64,000 nt of DNA, from the NCBI RefSeq assembly GCF_000382165.1, contig NZ_KB907707.1, positions 1 through 64,000 on the forward strand, in the 5' to 3' direction. Under the pieces are notes generated by a model. That model had not been told where the DNA came from, did not search any database, and worked only from the letters and a program-made list of their open reading frames with translations. Positions 15,745-25,031 of this stretch are shown here, piece after piece; position 1 is the first letter of the stretch, and every line of letters begins with the position of its first letter. This stretch comes from Arsukibacterium perlucidum DSM 18276 (GTDB taxonomy: Bacteria; Pseudomonadota; Gammaproteobacteria; Enterobacterales; Alteromonadaceae). The position numbers were made by a program, and so were the translations under genes.

Positions 15745-17108
15745 TGTTGTCAGCGCTATTACCCAACTCAATTTCTGCCGGTCTGGTACCCAAACTGACT
15801 TCTGTCAGCTGGCCCGCTTTTCTGCTGTTTTATCTGGCGCCGTGGTTTTTGCTTATCGACAGTATTAGTGGTGGCCTGCAACAGGCGCCGCTGGTATTGC
15901 CATGGTCTTTATTGTTTAAAGCATTGTTGCTCAGTCTGCTGCTGTGGCAACTGGTGCTCTGGCGTTGTAAAAGCCTGCTGCTATTGCTTGGCATACTGCT
16001 GTTGGGGCTCGGCGGGCCAGCTTACAGCCATCTGACTATCCCGGCCCTTAGCGGGCGTGGAGCGGCTGGTTTTATTGGCAGTGAATTGCCATTGCTATTA
16101 AAAACGTTGGCGCCGCTGCTGGCGTTCAGCTTTTTCCTGCAGTTTTGCCGGCGTTACCCCGATGCTTTTCTGATAATGACCGATCGGCTGATGCTGCTCA
16201 GTTACGCTGTTATTTTACTTAACCTGGCGTTAGGGTTGCTTGGTTTTGGTTACACGGCTTATCAGCCAATGGACAATGTTGACCAGCCTTTTTTAGGGGT
16301 AAAAGGCTTTTTTTATTCGACTAACGAGCTGGCAGTGGTGTTGCTGGTCGTCAGCGGCTGGTTATTGTGGCGCTGTTGGCCAGAGCATAAAGCCCGCTAT
16401 TTGCTGCTTAGCCTGTTAACTATTGGCAGTGCATTGTTGCTGCTGACCAAAACCGGCTTGCTGGGTAGCTTGCTGCTGGTAGCCTTAATACCATTACTGT
16501 CGGCCAGGCCAGGCTTTTACCGCCAATACTACAGGCAACTGTTAGTTTGCCTGCTACTGGCGCTGACTGCTCTGCTACTATTTGTCTGGTACGCTGAGCC
16601 ACTGTTACGGGCAGCCGGTTTGTACGATAAACTGGCTTATGCTTATCAGCAACGCGGTGTGCTGGGAATTCTGTTGTCATCCAGAGACTTATATTTAAGC
16701 GTTATCTGGCAGCAAACTGAACAGCATTATCAGCTGATCCACCGGGTGTTCGGGGTAGGTGTTGCCGGGGTCAGTGTCCTGCTGAAAAAATACTTTATTG
16801 AAATTGACCTGTTCGATTTAATGGTATTTTATGGCCTGGCCGGTGTGCTTATTTTCAGCCTGACGTTTGGCCGGTTTTTTTACACCAGTTTTGCGCAGTT
16901 AACAGTGCATCCGCTGGCAGCAACTGTGTTATTTATTAACGTATTACTGCTGGGTGTGGCGATGCTGGCAGGGCATGTAATGACATCTGGCATGCTGTGG
17001 TTGCCATGGGCTTTACTTAATGCTGCGGTGTTTAATCAACGACTAACCATTTCTGCGATCGCTGGGAGAGCAGAAGTGCCGCGGGGGCCTGATGAAAGAT
17101 CTGCTTGA
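15744..17108 (+). CDS. Wzy-like O-antigen/polysaccharide polymerase
   Basis: The product has 454 residues, very hydrophobic, with about ten to twelve membrane helices and a larger periplasmic loop around ~290-350. Sequence conservation in this family is low, so the call rests on topology, Leu-rich composition and position between glycosyltransferases and the DUF218 gene, with a flippase in the divergent arm. A GFFYSTNELAVVLLV segment resembles the N/E-containing helix seen in Wzy_C/O-antigen ligase family proteins, so a ligase is the main alternative. It overlaps the next gene by 17 bp. Confidence 0.7.
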   Translation: MLSALLPNSISAGLVPKLTSVSWPAFLLFYLAPWFLLIDSISGGLQQAPLVLPWSLLFKALLLSLLLWQLVLWRCKSLLLLLGILLLGLGGPAYSHLTIPALSGRGAAGFIGSELPLLLKTLAPLLAFSFFLQFCRRYPDAFLIMTDRLMLLSYAVILLNLALGLLGFGYTAYQPMDNVDQPFLGVKGFFYSTNELAVVLLVVSGWLLWRCWPEHKARYLLLSLLTIGSALLLLTKTGLLGSLLLVALIPLLSARPGFYRQYYRQLLVCLLLALTALLLFVWYAEPLLRAAGLYDKLAYAYQQRGVLGILLSSRDLYLSVIWQQTEQHYQLIHRVFGVGVAGVSVLLKKYFIEIDLFDLMVFYGLAGVLIFSLTFGRFFYTSFAQLTVHPLAATVLFINVLLLGVAMLAGHVMTSGMLWLPWALLNAAVFNQRLTISAIAGRAEVPRGPDERSA

Positions 17109-17790
17109 ACCTTTTTTGTATCCACAAAATATTTTTCTGTATGGCTTGTTAGTTGCCTGTATTGTTTACCGGAAAAAAGGTTTGTGGTTGTTGTTACTGG
17201 GCTTTTATCTGGCAGGCAATACTTATTTTGCTAATATGGTTCGCAGCCATTATGCTGCGCAAATTAGCGGTAGCAGTTTACCACAAAGCAATAGTATCTA
17301 TGTTGTGCTGGGGTGTGGTGGTTCGGCCGAGGCGTTGCCTGCCTGTGCCAGGGCGAGGCTGGACCGGCTTGGACAAAGCCTGGGTGGACAGACTGCGCCG
17401 GTTATTATCACTACCCGCTATTGTCAGCCGTATCAGGATTACCTGTTAAGCCAGCAGCTGCAGCCGCTGGTTATTGATTGCTTTGATGCTGGTGATAACA
17501 CTTACCAGGAGTTCAACAGTTTAAGCGAGCGCCTGAATCAGCGGCAACGGTTGCAGGTTATTACCAGTGATTTTCATGGATGGCGGGTGATTAACTTAAT
17601 CAACTATCACCAGCTAAACGCTGGACTGAGCACTGTCAGTAGCCAGACATTCCGGCCTCTTAATTGTGGCTGGAATTGCATGGTTACGGTTAATCTCAGT
17701 AACTACGATTTGTACAGTAAACTGATTGCCGAATACGCCAGTTATCTGGTCTGGCGGGTTAGCGCAAAGACTGCAATATGGCAGCAATAG
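17092..17790 (+). CDS. DUF218 (YdcF/ElyC-like) membrane-anchored protein
   Basis: The product has 232 residues. Two N-terminal hydrophobic helices (~10-25 and 28-45) precede a domain with YVVLGCGG, then RARLDRLGQ, DAGDNTYQEFNSL and VITSDFHGWRVINL, the ordered blocks of the DUF218 family. E. coli ElyC and SanA affect envelope integrity and lipid-carrier use; the exact activity is unclear. Position at the end of the polysaccharide arm fits a role in undecaprenyl-linked glycan handling. Its 3' end overlaps the convergent EAL gene by 32 bp. Confidence 0.75.
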   Translation: MKDLLEPFLYPQNIFLYGLLVACIVYRKKGLWLLLLGFYLAGNTYFANMVRSHYAAQISGSSLPQSNSIYVVLGCGGSAEALPACARARLDRLGQSLGGQTAPVIITTRYCQPYQDYLLSQQLQPLVIDCFDAGDNTYQEFNSLSERLNQRQRLQVITSDFHGWRVINLINYHQLNAGLSTVSSQTFRPLNCGWNCMVTVNLSNYDLYSKLIAEYASYLVWRVSAKTAIWQQ

Positions 17791-20700
17791 TTTGCCCGGC
17801 ATCCTTCAGGTACTCCCGAAGTTGTTCGACTGGGATAGGCTTGGCGAATAAATATCCCTGAATAAGCTGGCAGTCACGCTGTTGCAGATAGCTTAGTTGC
17901 TCGGGGGTTTCTACGCCTTCAGCAATACACTGCAGCGACAGGTTATCAGCCAGAGTCAGGATCGTATCTAAAATGGCATGAGGTTTAGTTGGTATTAAAT
18001 CGCGGATAAAACGCCGGTCAATTTTTATCAAATCGATCGGAAATTCCTGCAGGTAGGTAAGTGACGAGTAACCGGTGCCGAAATCGTCCAGATAGAGGCT
18101 AAATCCTGCAGCTTTTAACTGATGCATGGTAGCGATCGCCAATTTACGGTTAGTCATAATGGCACTTTCAGTAATTTCCAGTTTAATCCAGGGCAACAAT
18201 GCCGGATGCTCAACCAGTAAGGCTTGCAAGTTGCTGGCTAAGTTAGCTGAGCATAACTGTACTGCCGATAAATTAACCGATAATTCAAGCTGATAGCCGT
18301 TGCTATGCAGTTGTTGCAAATCGGTCAGCGCCTGACGCAACGACTGCCAGGTAAGCTGATCAATTAATCCTAACTGTTCGGCCAGTAAGATAAACTGATC
18401 AGGCGGTACCATCTTGCCATTGTTGTTCCATCGCAATAGCAGTTCAATACTAGTCACTTTAGTCGTGTTGATGTTTACAACCGGCTGATAGTAATTTTGC
18501 AGCTGCTGAGCAGCGAGTGCTTGCTTAAACTGATGCTCCAGGGTCAGGTTATGCAGCGCCAGTTGCTGCATGGTAGCCTGATACAGTAAATAAGGCTGGT
18601 GGCTCTGGGTTTTGGCATGATACATGGCAATATCTGCCTGTTTTAACAGCTCTGCAGCGGTGCTGCTATCGGCCGGATAACGACTGACGCCGATACTGCA
18701 ACTGATACTAAGTAATTCGTTATCTAATGTTAAAGGTTGTTCCAGTTGCTGCAGTACCTGTTGTAGTAATCCGGCCAGTTGCTCAGCCTGCTGCAAGCTC
18801 AGTACCAGCACAAATTCATCGCTACCGAGGTGGGCCAGAATATCAGTTGGCCGTTGCACATTTTTTAAGCGGCTGGCTATAACCTGTAATACCTGGTCGC
18901 CTTTTTCATGGCCGAGGGAATCGTTTATCTGTTTAAACCGGTTCAGGTCAATAAAACATACTGCAACAATGGCTTGCGCCTGCAAGGCATCCGTTAACAA
19001 GGTTAACAGCAGTTTGCGGTTTGGCAGGCCTGTTAAACTGTCGTGGTGGGTTAACTGCGTCAGTGCCTGCTCTGTTAACTTACGAGCGGTGATATTAGTA
19101 TAAATGCCGGTAATTTGCTTGGCGCAGCTTATACCGGGCTGTGTAACCTTACCAACATCTTTAAACCATAGCCAATTGCCTTGTCGATCTTTAATCCTGT
19201 AAATCAGGTCAAATTGCTCTGTTTCCTGTTGTAACAGTTCCAGCCAACTGCGCTGAAAATCATTGCGATCGTCCGGATGGATCAGCTCAACATACTCTCT
19301 GAACACAATACCGTTATCTGGTTGCTTGACGCCAAGCAGGGCCAGACGGGCCTGATGAAATATGCAATCGTTTTCGGCCTGCCACTGCCAGATATTGCTG
19401 TCAGCAGTATCAAGAGCCAGCATCAAGCGTTGTTCAGACTGCTGCAGCTGCTGGTTGTGATTCAACAACAACTGACGTTGTTGCTGGCGGCGGTAGAACC
19501 AGTAACTAATAGCAGACAGTAGCAGCAGGAAATAAAAACTCTTAGCAAGGCTATTGAGCCAGGGCGCTGCTTTTACCACAATTTCAACATATGCTGGTGT
19601 AGTATATTTTTCTTTTAACGGGTCGAAAGCTGTGACTGTTAACAAATGCCGACCTGCTTTTAACTGTGGTAGCAATAAAGTCGGTTGATAGCTGGTAAAA
19701 GCCGGGATAGCTGATGGGCCGGTAAGCTCAAAACGATACCGAGTTTGATTTTGTTGCTTATAACTAAAGGTAGATAAGTAAATTTGTAGGCCATAGTCCT
19801 GATGATCAAGCTCAACATGTGCTTTTTTAAGCGGTTGCAACAAGTCGGGGAGCTTTCTGGACATCAAACTCAGATGACTTACCGCAAGTTCTCTTACTTT
19901 ATTTTGGCGATGGGTAAACTGGATTGGATCGAACAGGGTTACACCTTTTATAGAGCCAAATGCTAATTTGCCATTTGGCAGAGTCGCGTGCACCATGCCA
20001 TTGAATTCATTTGCTACCAAGCCATCGAGGACTGTAAATTGTCTGAAGTTATCGGCCTCGATATTGTAACGCCATAAGCCACGGTGGCTGCTCAACCACA
20101 AATATCCCAAGCGGTCGGCCTGCATAGCGTACAAAGAGTAAGCCGGTAACTCGTCGCTGAATTTTTGCTGTTTTATTTCTAATGTCTCGCGGTCTAGTTC
20201 TACCAGGGCTTGCTGGTAAAATAGCAACCATAAGCTGTCGCCAAGTACTACCATACTTTCAAGATAGCTGGATTCTCGTTGCATGCCTTCAGGCAGCTTA
20301 TACAGTAATTGCAGTTGAGTTGTTTCAAAATTATAACGCCAGATTGCCGCATCAAAGCTGATAATCAGAGCGTTGCTGTGTTGGGGATCGATGGAGTAAA
20401 TACTGCTGTAATTAACATTTTTTGCGGCGTCATTCAGCACAGAGAGGGGGGTTAACTCAGCACCATCCGCACTGATTCTAAAAAAGCCATTGTCGTTTTG
20501 TAAAAATAAATTACCCAGTTTATCTGCCGCCATGCTGTAAGGAAGCTTAGCTAATTGCACGGCAACCTCGGGGCTTTTAACATATTCTTCCAACAGAGTT
20601 TGACCGTTAAATAGCCGGATGTTTTCATCTGTCATTAACCAGATCCGGTTTTCGTTGCCAGGCAGAATATGATTTATGGCTGCGTTGTAACCAACAACAT

Positions 20701-21910
20701 CAGGATCGAGATTAACCAGATAGCGACTAACTTGCTTGGTAGACAACTCAATGCGGTTTAAACCATTCTGACTGCCCGCCCACAGCACATCATTGTCACT
20801 TAGCAGGCTGAGGATAATTGGGTGGCTAAGTTGCTGTTGAATACCAATGTTGGTGAAGCGTTGTTGTCGAGGTTGCCAATAGTAAGCACCGTCACCACGT
20901 ATTGCCAGCCAGAAATTACCATATTCATCTTGAGCAAAATCGTAAACGGTGTCGTCATAATGTGGCTGAGGGGTTTGTGAGGGTTGAAATAAGGTGTTTA
21001 TGGTTGAGTCATCTGCCAAATGCACTAAGCCTTTGCTGCTTGCCAACATTAAGCCGCCTTGTGGAGCGGGCCTTATCAACCAGAAAGTTGCATCGTCTAT
21101 CATTTTCTCACTGACAACCTTCAACGGGGGATCTTTAAACGGTTGGTCGAGTTGTTCTACCGGAATCCTGTGTAATCCGGCCCTTGTACCGACATAGAGA
21201 AAGTGTTGGTCAATGTATAACGATATATTTTCACGCTGCTTAGCAGAGCTATTGCCCGTTAAAAAATGGATTTGTTGGTATTGGCCACTGGCTAAATCCA
21301 GCCGCCAGAGTTGCTCACTACTGGCAATATAAATATGGTTGCCAACTTGTAATATGTCCCAGATAAAATGCGTATAAATGTCATCACTTGGCAAGGTAAA
21401 CACGCTGACAAGTTGCTCGTTCCTGAGCTGAAAGACAGTGTTTAAGTTAGCATAAATCATGTTCCCTGATTTATCTTGCCTGATAACATAGATCATCTGG
21501 CTGTACTTATCTGACAAACTTTCGTCAATTTGTTGCAATGTGGTAATGCTATTGTCGTACAAATCAAGCTGCAACAAACCATGGCTGGCAGAGGCCACTT
21601 GCATAATGCCGGGCCGGACAAACATAAAATCTTCAATTGAAGTGGTTTCTGATAATAAACCAAAGCGAACAGGGTTAACCCGATAGCCATCATAGCTGTC
21701 GAGACCATCTTCGTTAGCAAGCCAGAGTTTGTTATGCTGATCTAACGCCAGTTTGAATACATTGCCCTGGCTTAAATCATTGTCGGGGGAGAGGCGAAAC
21801 ACGTGTTGGACAGGTGCAGGTAACACTGATTTTGGGCGAGTTTCAGCAACAGCCAAGCCTTTAAGACTTAGCAGCAATACTGCAACTAAACAAAAAATCT
21901 GTCTGAACAT
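17759..21910 (-). CDS. Membrane sensor: two-component-type beta-propeller, PAS, GGDEF and EAL domains
   Basis: The product has 1,383 residues. After a signal peptide (~1-22) come about 700 residues of repeated strands with Trp and Asp-Gly turns (LWLANEDGLDSYDGYRV, LWRYNIEADNF), typical of periplasmic Reg_prop propellers, then a Y_Y_Y-like domain and one membrane helix (~780-800). The cytoplasmic part has PAS (QRLMLALDTADSNIWQW), GGDEF with LTGLPNRKLLL but GSDEF at the active loop, and EAL with ELLLRW, DDFGTGYSSL and KIDRRFIRDL. The EAL residues look complete, so c-di-GMP hydrolysis is likely; cyclase activity is doubtful because of GSDEF. The chosen ATG at 21910 gives a clean signal peptide; the frame extends further upstream without support. 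The ligand is unknown. Confidence 0.88.
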   Translation of the reverse strand: MFRQIFCLVAVLLLSLKGLAVAETRPKSVLPAPVQHVFRLSPDNDLSQGNVFKLALDQHNKLWLANEDGLDSYDGYRVNPVRFGLLSETTSIEDFMFVRPGIMQVASASHGLLQLDLYDNSITTLQQIDESLSDKYSQMIYVIRQDKSGNMIYANLNTVFQLRNEQLVSVFTLPSDDIYTHFIWDILQVGNHIYIASSEQLWRLDLASGQYQQIHFLTGNSSAKQRENISLYIDQHFLYVGTRAGLHRIPVEQLDQPFKDPPLKVVSEKMIDDATFWLIRPAPQGGLMLASSKGLVHLADDSTINTLFQPSQTPQPHYDDTVYDFAQDEYGNFWLAIRGDGAYYWQPRQQRFTNIGIQQQLSHPIILSLLSDNDVLWAGSQNGLNRIELSTKQVSRYLVNLDPDVVGYNAAINHILPGNENRIWLMTDENIRLFNGQTLLEEYVKSPEVAVQLAKLPYSMAADKLGNLFLQNDNGFFRISADGAELTPLSVLNDAAKNVNYSSIYSIDPQHSNALIISFDAAIWRYNFETTQLQLLYKLPEGMQRESSYLESMVVLGDSLWLLFYQQALVELDRETLEIKQQKFSDELPAYSLYAMQADRLGYLWLSSHRGLWRYNIEADNFRQFTVLDGLVANEFNGMVHATLPNGKLAFGSIKGVTLFDPIQFTHRQNKVRELAVSHLSLMSRKLPDLLQPLKKAHVELDHQDYGLQIYLSTFSYKQQNQTRYRFELTGPSAIPAFTSYQPTLLLPQLKAGRHLLTVTAFDPLKEKYTTPAYVEIVVKAAPWLNSLAKSFYFLLLLSAISYWFYRRQQQRQLLLNHNQQLQQSEQRLMLALDTADSNIWQWQAENDCIFHQARLALLGVKQPDNGIVFREYVELIHPDDRNDFQRSWLELLQQETEQFDLIYRIKDRQGNWLWFKDVGKVTQPGISCAKQITGIYTNITARKLTEQALTQLTHHDSLTGLPNRKLLLTLLTDALQAQAIVAVCFIDLNRFKQINDSLGHEKGDQVLQVIASRLKNVQRPTDILAHLGSDEFVLVLSLQQAEQLAGLLQQVLQQLEQPLTLDNELLSISCSIGVSRYPADSSTAAELLKQADIAMYHAKTQSHQPYLLYQATMQQLALHNLTLEHQFKQALAAQQLQNYYQPVVNINTTKVTSIELLLRWNNNGKMVPPDQFILLAEQLGLIDQLTWQSLRQALTDLQQLHSNGYQLELSVNLSAVQLCSANLASNLQALLVEHPALLPWIKLEITESAIMTNRKLAIATMHQLKAAGFSLYLDDFGTGYSSLTYLQEFPIDLIKIDRRFIRDLIPTKPHAILDTILTLADNLSLQCIAEGVETPEQLSYLQQRDCQLIQGYLFAKPIPVEQLREYLKDAGQTIAAILQSLR

Positions 21911-22002
21911 CTTTTCTCTTTTTAACAAGACAATGACTGCTAAATACTGTCTGAATAGCGTTACGCTAACGGGGTTAGCAATGAATTGCAATACACAGCC
22001 GT

Positions 22003-23226
22003 TTAATCATCATTCAGTGCATTGTTAATCATGGTTTGAGTTACCTGAGTCGGAGCCACGGCATTAGAATGTGGCCGTTGGTTGGTTTGGCGCTGGAAAC
22101 AGTAATAATAAAACGCCAGCACCCCGACAACTGCGGGTAACAGACCGATAAAGTAAAAAAATACTGCATTGCCAAACTTATCCAGTAATACGCCTGATAA
22201 CAGTAAACCACCAATAGCCCCTAAGCCGTTGGCTCGAATTAGCACACTGCTGGCCGCCACCATTTGGCGTTTTGCCAGATGATCGTTAGTATGGGCGATG
22301 GCCATAGAGTATAGCGGTAAAAACAAGGCACCAAATATATAACAGGCCAGAAATAGCTGCCAACCACTGGTGGCGGTAAGTTGAGCCAGCCACCATGCGG
22401 CCAGACTGGCCCCAAAACCACAAATCGTCATAATAAGTTTGCGGTCGAATCGATCGGATAACTTGCCCAATTGAAATTGCATACAAAGGCAACCGAAAAT
22501 AAAGATGGCCATCAGACTGGCGATCTGCAACAGCGGTAAGCCCAGCCGGGAAAAGTAGACCGGGCCAAAACCAAACATCGAGGCATAACCAAACTGCAGA
22601 ATAAAGCAGCCAAGCACGCCCAGCGGCACCATTTTCAGCAACTGGCGTACCGGCATTTTCTCAGCTTGCTGAAATGTTGGGGCGGGTGTTTTGGTGATAA
22701 GCAGCGGAATAACTGCAGCGCTAATCAGCACGGATACCAGCGTAAACTGGATAAAATCACGGGGGTCGCCGACAGTAATTAAGAATTGGCCCAGGCCAAT
22801 ACCACCAAACAGCATCGAGACATAAACTGACAACAGGGTGCCGCGGTTCTGGTTGTCAGCTTTATCATTTATCCAGCTTTCTGCGATAACAAAAATAGCT
22901 GAAAAACAGAAGCCAGATAATAGTCTCAGGAAAAACCAGGCATAGGTATTTACCCAGATAGCATGCAACAGAATACTGATAGAGGCCATTGCTGCCAGCG
23001 CCGCGAAGGCCCGGATATGTCCGACCCGCATGATCATTTTCGGTGCCCTGATTGAGCCCAGCAAAAAACCAATAAAGTACCCGGCCAGCATCAGGCCGAT
23101 ACTCACACTGGCAAAGCCTTCCAGTTCGGCTCGCAATGCCAACAGGGTATTTTGCAGACCGGTAGTCATGCCAACAATGGCGACGCCAAGAAATAATGGC
23201 CAGCTTGAATGAAAAATGGTTTTCAA
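22003..23226 (-). CDS. MFS transporter (YcaD-like)
   Basis: The product has 407 residues with twelve hydrophobic helices in two halves. The GSIRAPKMIMRVGHIRAFA loop corresponds to the conserved loop 2-3 of the major facilitator superfamily, and ESWINDKADNQNRGTLLSVYVS resembles the YcaD/Bacillus YfkF-like subgroup. A second-half loop, KLSDRFDRKLIM, is the repeat of loop 2-3. It is probably a proton-driven exporter or carrier; the substrate is unknown. It is monocistronic. A short intergenic gap (about 90 bp) separates it from the propeller gene on the same strand. Confidence 0.82.
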   Translation of the reverse strand: MKTIFHSSWPLFLGVAIVGMTTGLQNTLLALRAELEGFASVSIGLMLAGYFIGFLLGSIRAPKMIMRVGHIRAFAALAAMASISILLHAIWVNTYAWFFLRLLSGFCFSAIFVIAESWINDKADNQNRGTLLSVYVSMLFGGIGLGQFLITVGDPRDFIQFTLVSVLISAAVIPLLITKTPAPTFQQAEKMPVRQLLKMVPLGVLGCFILQFGYASMFGFGPVYFSRLGLPLLQIASLMAIFIFGCLCMQFQLGKLSDRFDRKLIMTICGFGASLAAWWLAQLTATSGWQLFLACYIFGALFLPLYSMAIAHTNDHLAKRQMVAASSVLIRANGLGAIGGLLLSGVLLDKFGNAVFFYFIGLLPAVVGVLAFYYYCFQRQTNQRPHSNAVAPTQVTQTMINNALNDD

Positions 23227-23358
23227 AACAATCCTTTTCTGAGCAGCTACGGCATTAGTTTAACCTAAACTTGCTGTTATTGCTGCATCAGCCTGGTTAT
23301 TTGACAAGGCCTGGCCGCTACCTTAGGCTAAATTTAAATAGTTGAACAAGAGGTGTTT

Positions 23359-24351
23359 TTGTCCAGTCAGCCATTGTTAACAGCCTTACCCTGGCAACGC
23401 AGTTTTGCTAATAAACCACGACGTTTTGGGATTGAAATAGAATTCAGCGGTCTGGAGCTGGCTGATGTGCAGCAGCTGGTGGCCAGCCATTTAGCCCTGA
23501 CTGCTGCAGCCAGCAGCCGTTATCGCTATAAGCTGAGTGGCGATCCCGCCGGAGACTGGATAGTTGAACTGGATTTTCAGCTGTTAACGGCAATGGGCGA
23601 ACAGAAGATAGACACCGATTCGGTTGCCGATAACCTGCAGGCATCACTGGAGACTATGCTGGCAGCTGCAGCCAAACCTTTGGTGCCGCTGGAACTGGTT
23701 AGCCCACCGCTGCCTTATTCCCGCTTACATGACGTTACTGAACTAATCATGTTACTGCATCAGGCGGGAGCGAAGGGCTCTTCGGAATCTTTACAGTATG
23801 CCTTTGGTTTGCAACTTAATCCGGAAGTGCCAGCGACCGACGCTGAGACATTACTGGCGATAATCCAGGCTTTTGTTTGTCTGCATGACTGGTTGCGGCA
23901 ACAGGAGAAAATTGACTTTGTCAGGAGTCTGACTTCTTTTATCGCCCCTTATCCGAAAGCGTATCAACTGAAGATAATTGATGACGCCTACAAACCCAGC
24001 CTGGCAGAGCTTATTGAGCATTACCTTGAGTTTAATCCCAGCCGCAACCGGGCATTGGATTGCCTGCCGCTGTTTTTACACTTAGATGAAAAACGGGTGC
24101 GGGCGATCACAGATGACGAATTAATTAAAGCAAGACCCACCTTTCATTATCGTTTACCGAGCTGTGAAATCCATCAGGCAGAATGGGGGTTACAACGGGC
24201 CTGGACTGGCTGGGCGCAGGTTGAAATGTTGGCGGCTGATCCGGCCAAACTAAAGCGCTGCATTGCGGCATACCGTCAGCAGTTAGCAGATAAGGGGAAT
24301 AACACCGCAGCCTGGATTAGTGAGGTAGAACAGCAATGGCTAAGCCGGTAA
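23359..24351 (+). CDS. Amidoligase-family protein
   Basis: The product has about 330 residues. FGIEIEFSGLEL near the N-terminus, GDPAGDWIVELDFQ, LELVSPPLPYSRL and a C-terminal PSRNRALDCLPLFLH block with Arg/Asn match the glutamine-synthetase-like amidoligase family (Amidoligase_2), which is predicted to form amide bonds between a carboxylate and an amine using ATP. The Glu residues of EIEF and VELD would bind metal-ATP. The start is probably TTG at 23359 with AAGAGG five bases upstream; GTG at 23353 is in frame but overlaps that site. It overlaps the following hydrolase gene by 16 bp, a pairing known for this family (ligase plus class I glutamine amidotransferase-like peptidase). Substrates are unknown. 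Confidence 0.78.
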   Translation: MSSQPLLTALPWQRSFANKPRRFGIEIEFSGLELADVQQLVASHLALTAAASSRYRYKLSGDPAGDWIVELDFQLLTAMGEQKIDTDSVADNLQASLETMLAAAAKPLVPLELVSPPLPYSRLHDVTELIMLLHQAGAKGSSESLQYAFGLQLNPEVPATDAETLLAIIQAFVCLHDWLRQQEKIDFVRSLTSFIAPYPKAYQLKIIDDAYKPSLAELIEHYLEFNPSRNRALDCLPLFLHLDEKRVRAITDDELIKARPTFHYRLPSCEIHQAEWGLQRAWTGWAQVEMLAADPAKLKRCIAAYRQQLADKGNNTAAWISEVEQQWLSR

Positions 24352-25019
24352 TTGCAATAACCGGGCCTGAGCGCGGCGCATTTGGCCCCAGGTTGCTGGT
24401 GGCAATTGCGGTTCGCTGGTACGGCGGTATACCTTTACAGCTGCGGCCCTCGAGCACGCTATCAGCCGAACAGTTCGATGGAGTGGTACTAACCGGTGGC
24501 CATGATGTTGATCCGGTGCTGTATGCGGCAAAGTCTGAGGTACACCCCAACTATGATCCGGCGCGGGATGAACTGGAAATGGCAGTGATACAGCGCGCTG
24601 AAGCGGAGCGTTTACCCTTGTTGGGTATTTGCCGTGGGGCACAGCTACTCAATGTCAGCCGCGGTGGCAGTTTATTGCAGCAACTTACCGCGCAGCGGCA
24701 ACAGACGTCAAAGCGCTGGACAGTTCTGCCGTTAAAAACGCTGTGTCTGGCAGAGCCCGCTTCTGGATTACAGGCTATTTTGCAGACACCCAAAGCCCGG
24801 ATAAACAGTTTACACAATCAGGCAATAGACAAATTAGGTGATGGTTTGCGGGTTGTTGGTCGTGATTTAGATAACATTGTCCAGGCAGTCGAAGATCCCA
24901 ATCGCGATTTTGTCCTTGGCGTGCAATGGCATCCGGAATTTTTAATTTTTATCCGGCGGCAGCGTCACTTGTTCAAAGCAGTGGTAAGCAAAGCCCGGCA
25001 GCGTCAGAAGGCTGGTTAA
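24336..25019 (+). CDS. Gamma-glutamyl-GABA hydrolase-like protein (peptidase C26, class I glutamine amidotransferase fold)
   Basis: The product has 227 residues. It contains VVLTGGHDVDP, LLGICRGAQLLNV with nucleophile Cys99 and GVQWHPEF with His199 and Glu201, a full catalytic triad of the PuuD-like C26 family. It would hydrolyse a gamma-glutamyl or similar amide. The 16-bp overlap with the amidoligase gene suggests the two act on the same amide-linked compound, one making and one cutting or transferring. Compared with PuuD (254 residues) it is slightly shorter. Confidence 0.85.
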   Translation: MAKPVIAITGPERGAFGPRLLVAIAVRWYGGIPLQLRPSSTLSAEQFDGVVLTGGHDVDPVLYAAKSEVHPNYDPARDELEMAVIQRAEAERLPLLGICRGAQLLNVSRGGSLLQQLTAQRQQTSKRWTVLPLKTLCLAEPASGLQAILQTPKARINSLHNQAIDKLGDGLRVVGRDLDNIVQAVEDPNRDFVLGVQWHPEFLIFIRRQRHLFKAVVSKARQRQKAG

Positions 25020-25031
25020 AGTGTGCTGTTG

